Of a stretch of DNA of 22,322 nucleotides, positions 18,623-22,322 are shown one piece after another. The notes under the pieces were generated by a model, which saw only the letters and a program-made list of their open reading frames with translations, had not been told where the DNA came from and made no database searches. The stretch's first letter is position 1; each line of letters starts with the position of its first letter. Origin of the DNA: CAZGAQ01 sp964523405 (GTDB lineage Bacteria > Planctomycetota > Phycisphaerae > UBA1845 > Fen-1342); contig CAZGAQ010000053.1 of NCBI GenBank assembly GCA_964523405.1, positions 1-22,322 of the forward strand. The letters run 5' to 3'. The position numbers were made by a program, and so were the translations under genes.

Positions 18623-19876
18623 CTACCTCTTCTCCGGCGGTTGCTTCACCCGCAGCCGCCCGTCCGGGTACAGGCCGACGAACTCGGCAATGAAGACCTG
18701 CGGAGACTCGAGACCACCCCGACGCGAGGTCCACATCAAGTAACGGCCGTCCGGCGAGAAGACCGGCAGGCCATCGAACCCGGCGTCCGACGTCACGCGA
18801 TACTGCTCACTACCGTCTACGCGAATGAGGTAGAGATCGAAGTTCGGCCGGCCGCGGAAATCGGCGTGCGTGTAGATCAGCCACTCGCCCGAAGGGTGCC
18901 AGAAGGGGCACCAGTGAAAGGTGTCGTTGTCGGTGAGGGCGCGTTCCTCGGTCCCCGCGGTGTTGTTGATGAAAATCTGCAGGTTGCCGTTGCCAACGCG
19001 ATCGGACCGATAGCAGACGTGCTTGCCGTCTGGGCCAAAGAACGGGCCGCCGTTGTGGCCGCCGGCATGCGTGATACGCCGTGCGTCGTGGCCGTCGGCG
19101 TCGCAAATGTAGATTTCCTGCGGGCCATCGCGGAAGGAGCTGAACACGATCGCCTGGCCGTCGGGGGAATAGGCGCACTCCGCGTCGTAACCGTCCGTGT
19201 CCGTCAGCCGCCGCAAAGCCCCCGTCTTGAGCGTGTATTCGAAGATGTCCATACCGGGGTAGTACTTCCACGCGTAGCTGGGACCACCGGGTCCACCGCC
19301 GCCGTGCGTGGGTTGGCTCGTCGCCGCGGCACCGGCCGGCTGAGTGCCCGGGTGACCGCCGCCCGATGCCCCCCCGGGATGACCGCCGGGATGCCCCGCT
19401 CCTGCGGCGGGCTTGCTCGTCGACCCTTCGCCGGCTTCGCCCGCCCGGCCGCCCGAATGACCACCCCCCGCCAGCGTCTCGCGCGGCCGCACCGCTTCGC
19501 CGGCCACGGCCGGACGCTGGTCGTGGTGATTCGACGCGAAGATGATCTTTTCGCCGCTGGGGTGCCAGTAGGAGCACGTCGTCGCGCCGGCGCCCGTGCT
19601 GATCATCTTCAGCCCGGTGCCATCCAGGTTCATGATGTAGATCTGGTATTCGTCCTTGCCCTTGGGATAGGCCTGAAACGAGACGTGTTTGCTGTCCGGC
19701 GAGAAATAGGCCTCCCCCGCGCGGTCGAGACCCTGCGTGACACTCGTGAGCTGACGGACATTGCGGAACCAGACGGATTCATCGTGAGTCGGCTGCGAGT
19801 CCTGTGCCCCAGCGCGAGCGCCGTTCACCAGCAGCACCAGGAACAACACCGCGCCACATCGTCGTACGCATCGCAT
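18623..19876 (-). CDS. Secreted TolB/PD40-type beta-propeller protein
   Basis: This 417-residue protein has a signal peptide (about 1-24: basic start, LFLVLLVNGARAGA) and repeated PD40 blades such as AYFSPDSKHVSFQA, CAYSPDGQAIVFSS, PFFGPDGKHVCYRS, PFWHPSGEWLIYT and PVFSPDGRYLMWTS. These match the C-terminal propeller of TolB and related periplasmic proteins, which serves as a protein-binding platform. A Gly/His/Ala-rich low-complexity stretch (about 135-202) splits the propeller between blades. There is no N-terminal TolB domain and no pal/tol gene nearby, so it is not TolB itself. GAGG lies 9 bases before the ATG. It is divergent from kynB. No catalytic domain is visible. Confidence 0.87.
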   Translation of the reverse strand: MRCVRRCGAVLFLVLLVNGARAGAQDSQPTHDESVWFRNVRQLTSVTQGLDRAGEAYFSPDSKHVSFQAYPKGKDEYQIYIMNLDGTGLKMISTGAGATTCSYWHPSGEKIIFASNHHDQRPAVAGEAVRPRETLAGGGHSGGRAGEAGEGSTSKPAAGAGHPGGHPGGASGGGHPGTQPAGAAATSQPTHGGGGPGGPSYAWKYYPGMDIFEYTLKTGALRRLTDTDGYDAECAYSPDGQAIVFSSFRDGPQEIYICDADGHDARRITHAGGHNGGPFFGPDGKHVCYRSDRVGNGNLQIFINNTAGTEERALTDNDTFHWCPFWHPSGEWLIYTHADFRGRPNFDLYLIRVDGSEQYRVTSDAGFDGLPVFSPDGRYLMWTSRRGGLESPQVFIAEFVGLYPDGRLRVKQPPEKR

Positions 19877-20025
19877 CTTGGGGGTCCTCGTTGCTGTTGG
19901 CCGCGGAATCGCGGCTCAAGGCAGGCCAAGCGTGCTCGTCGCCTGCACCCGCGCCGCGTGCCCGAGACGATTGTATGATGCCGACAACCGCGGCGTTTGG
20001 CAAAACTGCCGCTTGGAGCGGTCTC

Positions 20026-20640
20026 ATGTTGTACGACATCTCGCCACCCTTGAGCCCCGAACTGGCGGTCTGGCCGGGCGATATCGCGCTGACCCGCGAA
20101 GTGCAGATGGACATTGCCGCGGGCGGCCTGGTCACGCTGTCCGCCCTGCGCTGCACGGCCCACCTCGGCGCCCACGCCGACGCCCCCAGCCACATGGTCG
20201 CGGACGGCACCACGATCGATGCGGTCGACCTCGATGCGTACCTGGGACGCTGCCAGGTCATCCACGTGACCCCGCCGCCCGGTGGCCGGATCACTCCCGC
20301 CGACATGCCGGAGCCGCTGCGCGCCCCGCGCGTGTTGCTGGCGAGCGGTCGGAGCGACGACCGCCGTCGCTTTGACACGGGCTATGCCGCTCCCACGGTC
20401 GAACTCGCGGACTGGCTTCACGAGCGGCAGGTCCGGCTGCTGGGCGTCGATGCCCCCAGCGTGGACCGCTACGGCGACGCCGCTCCGCTGGTGCACACCC
20501 GCCTCATTTCGCACGGTATCGCCATCCTGGAGGGCCTGTCATTAAATCACGTCCCGGCAGGCACTTATGAACTAATCGCCCTGCCACTGCGTCTGGTCGG
20601 CTTCGACGGTTCTCCCGTGCGGGCCGTGCTCCGCGCATAG
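20026..20640 (+). CDS. kynB: Kynurenine formamidase (arylformamidase)
   Basis: This 204-residue metal-dependent hydrolase of the cyclase family converts N-formyl-L-kynurenine to kynurenine and formate in tryptophan breakdown. The start LYDISPPLSPELAVWPGD is typical of KynB. HLGAHADAPSH (46-56) is the HxGxHxDxPxH metal-binding motif, followed by DLDAYLGRCQVIHV. The end VPAGTYELIALPLRL and SPVRAVLR also matches KynB closely. GGAG lies 7 bases before this ATG; the in-frame extension upstream lacks similarity. No kynA or kynU gene is in the window, so the pathway context is missing, and another cyclase-family substrate cannot be ruled out. Confidence 0.88.
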   Translation: MLYDISPPLSPELAVWPGDIALTREVQMDIAAGGLVTLSALRCTAHLGAHADAPSHMVADGTTIDAVDLDAYLGRCQVIHVTPPPGGRITPADMPEPLRAPRVLLASGRSDDRRRFDTGYAAPTVELADWLHERQVRLLGVDAPSVDRYGDAAPLVHTRLISHGIAILEGLSLNHVPAGTYELIALPLRLVGFDGSPVRAVLRA

Positions 20641-20893
20641 CGCTGGGCCGCACGCGCACGATTTCCGGGCGCGCGTGTCAAAGGACTTTCGGGTCCGTCT
20701 ATATCTCAGTGGCTCGGGTGCGAATTCCTGCCAGGCGAGGTGTGGAAGCCAGCCACGCCTCGCGGAACCAGGGCACTCACCAAGCGTCTGTGATGCGGAA
20801 CCCCGGCGACACCTCACGGAGATGGTGCGCGCCGACAGGACCCAACCCGGAAACAGGTTCCCACGGTGGAACCGCCAACAAGGAGGCGTAACC
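20641..20893. promoter_or_regulatory. Leader/intergenic region with two hairpins before the secreted repeat protein
   Basis: A strong hairpin, GCGAGGTGTGG/CCACGCCTCGC with one G-U pair and a 7-base loop, lies at 20735-20763. A smaller one, GGTTCC/GGAACC, lies at 20856-20873, just before the Shine-Dalgarno. A possible -10 (CTATAT) is at about 20699-20704. No T-tract follows the large hairpin, so it may be a leader structure or a factor-independent 3' end of kynB without a U-run. Confidence 0.4.
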
Positions 20894-22322
20894 ATGAGAC
20901 GGCCGTTTTCCCTGCTGACCTTCGTAGCGGTCGTGGCCCTCGCCACGAGCACCCCCGCCTGGGCAATCCAGGCCGGCATCACCCTGGACGTACACCAGGA
21001 CATCTACCCGCAGCTGTACTGGCCTAACGATTTCCACATTGAAGGCCTCATCTGTTCCCACGATACGCCGCCGGTGCTGCTGCAGCACCTGGATGCCATC
21101 TTCCCGCACTTCACCTACACGATCACGCCGATCGCCGGGCAGGAGTGCTGGTACTGGTTCGAGGCCACCTGGTGGCTCGACGACGGCCAGTACATCCCCT
21201 TCTGTACGGTCATCCACCTCGGCCTGCTCTTTGATGTGGAGGCGGCCAACGTCATCGTCGACCTCACCGGCTGGTGGACACGGAACGGCATGCCGGTCGG
21301 CAACATCTACGGCGGTCTGCACAACCGCGGCTTCGTGCCGATGGTCGGCTTCAACGTGCAGGACGCGCAGACACCCCAGATGCTGACGATCAGCAACGGC
21401 CAGCTCGGTACGCTGCCGCCGCTGCCGCAGCCCCCCATCGCGCCGCCGGCTTGGCCACCGGTCACCGCGCCGGTTTCCATCATGAAGATGGACGTGGTGC
21501 CCTTCCCGCCTGGCGCGACTCCGGACTTTGAGCAGATGTTTGAGAATGGCGCGCAGCAGGGCTGGCCGTGGGTCCCCATCGTGTACAACGACGGCACGCC
21601 GATCAACCCGGGGCGCCCCCTGCCCATGGCACCGGATAGCTTCTTCGACATCTTCCTGGAGAGTTTCGGCCTGCGCGGCAGTAACGTGCGGCCGCAGACC
21701 GCGATCACGATTCAGCCCGGCGGCTTCCTCGTGATGCGGCAGCTCGTCCAGTTCACAAATAACAACGGCGAGCAGGAGTCGCGCTGGTTCTGGGAGATCC
21801 ACGGCGCCCAGCCGGCCGAAGCCTGTTGCTTCGCCGACGGACACTGCGAAATGCTCCTGCCGTTCACCTGTGCGCAGCGCGGTGGCATCGCGATGGGCAC
21901 CGGCTCGTCATGCAACCCGAATCCGTGCCCCGTCGTGGTGAAGGGCGCGTGCTGCTACGGCACGACCTCCATCCAGTGCGCGGTCGTGGATCAGATCACC
22001 TGCCAGCAGCAACTGCTGGGCACCTGGAAGGGCCCGGGCACGACTTGCGTAGACGCCGATGGTGACAGCGTCGCCGACATCTGCGAGCCGGCAGCGCCGC
22101 TCGGTGCCTGCTGCTACGGCACGACCTCCATCCAGTGCGCGGTCGTGGATCAGATCACCTGCCAGCAGCAACTGCTGGGCACCTGGAAGGGCCCGGGCAC
22201 GACTTGCGTAGACGCCGATGGTGACAGCGTCGCCGACATCTGCGAGCCGGCAGCGCCGCTCGGTGCCTGCTGCTACGGCACGACCTCCATCCAGTGCGCG
22301 GTCGTGGATCAGATCACCTGCC
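20894..22322 (+). CDS. Secreted Cys-rich repeat protein, 3' end outside window
   Basis: The ATG has AAGGAGG 7 bases upstream, and the frame stays open for 476 codons to the window edge. A signal peptide (1-24) ends in STPAWA. Residues 25-330 are a Trp- and Pro-containing, probably beta-rich extracellular domain that I do not recognise. Cys-rich units follow: a divergent one (ACCFADGHCEMLLPFTCAQR and on, from about 320), then exact 53-residue units from residue 353, each with ACCYGTTSIQCAVVDQITC and the acidic DADGDSVADICEP. The acidic part looks like a calcium-binding EF-hand or thrombospondin-3-type loop. Six Cys per unit suggest disulfides, so the protein acts outside the cytoplasm. Such ACC...C repeats are, in my experience, characteristic of planctomycete secreted proteins. 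Function unknown. Confidence 0.85.
   Translation, partial: MRRPFSLLTFVAVVALATSTPAWAIQAGITLDVHQDIYPQLYWPNDFHIEGLICSHDTPPVLLQHLDAIFPHFTYTITPIAGQECWYWFEATWWLDDGQYIPFCTVIHLGLLFDVEAANVIVDLTGWWTRNGMPVGNIYGGLHNRGFVPMVGFNVQDAQTPQMLTISNGQLGTLPPLPQPPIAPPAWPPVTAPVSIMKMDVVPFPPGATPDFEQMFENGAQQGWPWVPIVYNDGTPINPGRPLPMAPDSFFDIFLESFGLRGSNVRPQTAITIQPGGFLVMRQLVQFTNNNGEQESRWFWEIHGAQPAEACCFADGHCEMLLPFTCAQRGGIAMGTGSSCNPNPCPVVVKGACCYGTTSIQCAVVDQITCQQQLLGTWKGPGTTCVDADGDSVADICEPAAPLGACCYGTTSIQCAVVDQITCQQQLLGTWKGPGTTCVDADGDSVADICEPAAPLGACCYGTTSIQCAVVDQITC
21950..22322 (+). repeat. Exact 159-bp tandem repeat in coding sequence, at least 2.3 copies
   Basis: Copies start at 21950, 22109 and 22268 (each TGCTGCTACGG), a period of exactly 159 bases or 53 codons. 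The first two copies are identical at every base I compared, and the third is identical up to the window end. The array continues beyond the edge. Confidence 0.95.

Noticed and set aside
18485..19978. 497-codon plus-strand frame
   Set aside because: It is antisense to the TolB-like propeller, whose PD40 blades and signal peptide are clear.
20777..21844. 355-codon minus-strand frame
   Set aside because: It is opposite the secreted protein, which has a perfect Shine-Dalgarno and signal peptide.

Overview
The window is GC-rich and densely coding. I read it as chromosomal DNA of a planctomycete, probably of the Phycisphaerae or a related lineage. This rests on three things: several proteins end in a zinc ribbon with the signature GYDLTGNVSGRCPECG (or a close variant), there is a secreted Cys-rich repeat protein with ACC...C blocks, and the intergenic DNA is rich in short palindromic and low-complexity repeats. 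This is inference from family recognition; no marker gene in the window settles the taxonomy.

Layout. Positions 1-50 hold the 5' part of a tRNA-Ser(GCU) on the minus strand, cut by the window edge. Also on the minus strand follow a methyl-accepting chemotaxis protein, a stand-alone ATP synthase epsilon subunit and a DUF2007/zinc-ribbon protein (408-3466). From 3749 to 16205 everything is on the plus strand. After that come mqnE (minus, menaquinone futalosine pathway), a TlpA-like thioredoxin whose membrane anchor is cut off by an in-frame TGA, a secreted TolB-like beta-propeller (minus), kynurenine formamidase, and a large secreted protein that runs off the right edge through exact 159-bp repeats.

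The centre of interest is 3749-16205. It holds three small helical, ESCRT-III/Snf7-like proteins (5771-7201, 9265-9867, 10531-11142) and an AAA+ ATPase (12532-13668). The ATPase has an N-terminal MIT-like three-helix bundle and Vps4-type motifs: a KWVGE pore loop, NEPWSLDSA around sensor 1, GYSGAD, and a Vps4-like C-terminal helix. The third ESCRT-III-like protein ends in LRAELNALK, close to the MIM1 motif (LxxRLxxLK) by which eukaryotic and archaeal ESCRT-III tails bind MIT domains. The first carries a winged-helix-like region before its ESCRT-III part, as CHMP7 does. Around these lie an SPFH-like/coiled-coil/beta-propeller protein, a bacterial PH-domain protein with a zinc ribbon, a Ser/Thr kinase with a double zinc ribbon, and small membrane proteins (TM2 domain, superinfection-immunity-like, DUF2892, several TM/zinc-ribbon proteins). 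I infer a bacterial ESCRT-III/Vps4-like membrane-remodelling system. The small membrane, PH and SPFH proteins could provide membrane sites, and the kinase could provide regulation. Associations of Snf7/PspA-type proteins with AAA+ ATPases and SPFH, TM2 and PH-like proteins have, I believe, been noted in comparative genomics, but I could not check how far this arrangement has been described.

The locus has also been disturbed. A four-helix-bundle (23S intervening-sequence type) protein gene bracketed by inverted CGTGAAAA-type repeats sits between two ESCRT-III-like genes. Two gene remnants lie just before the ATPase, and several distinct short-period repeat families fill the gaps.
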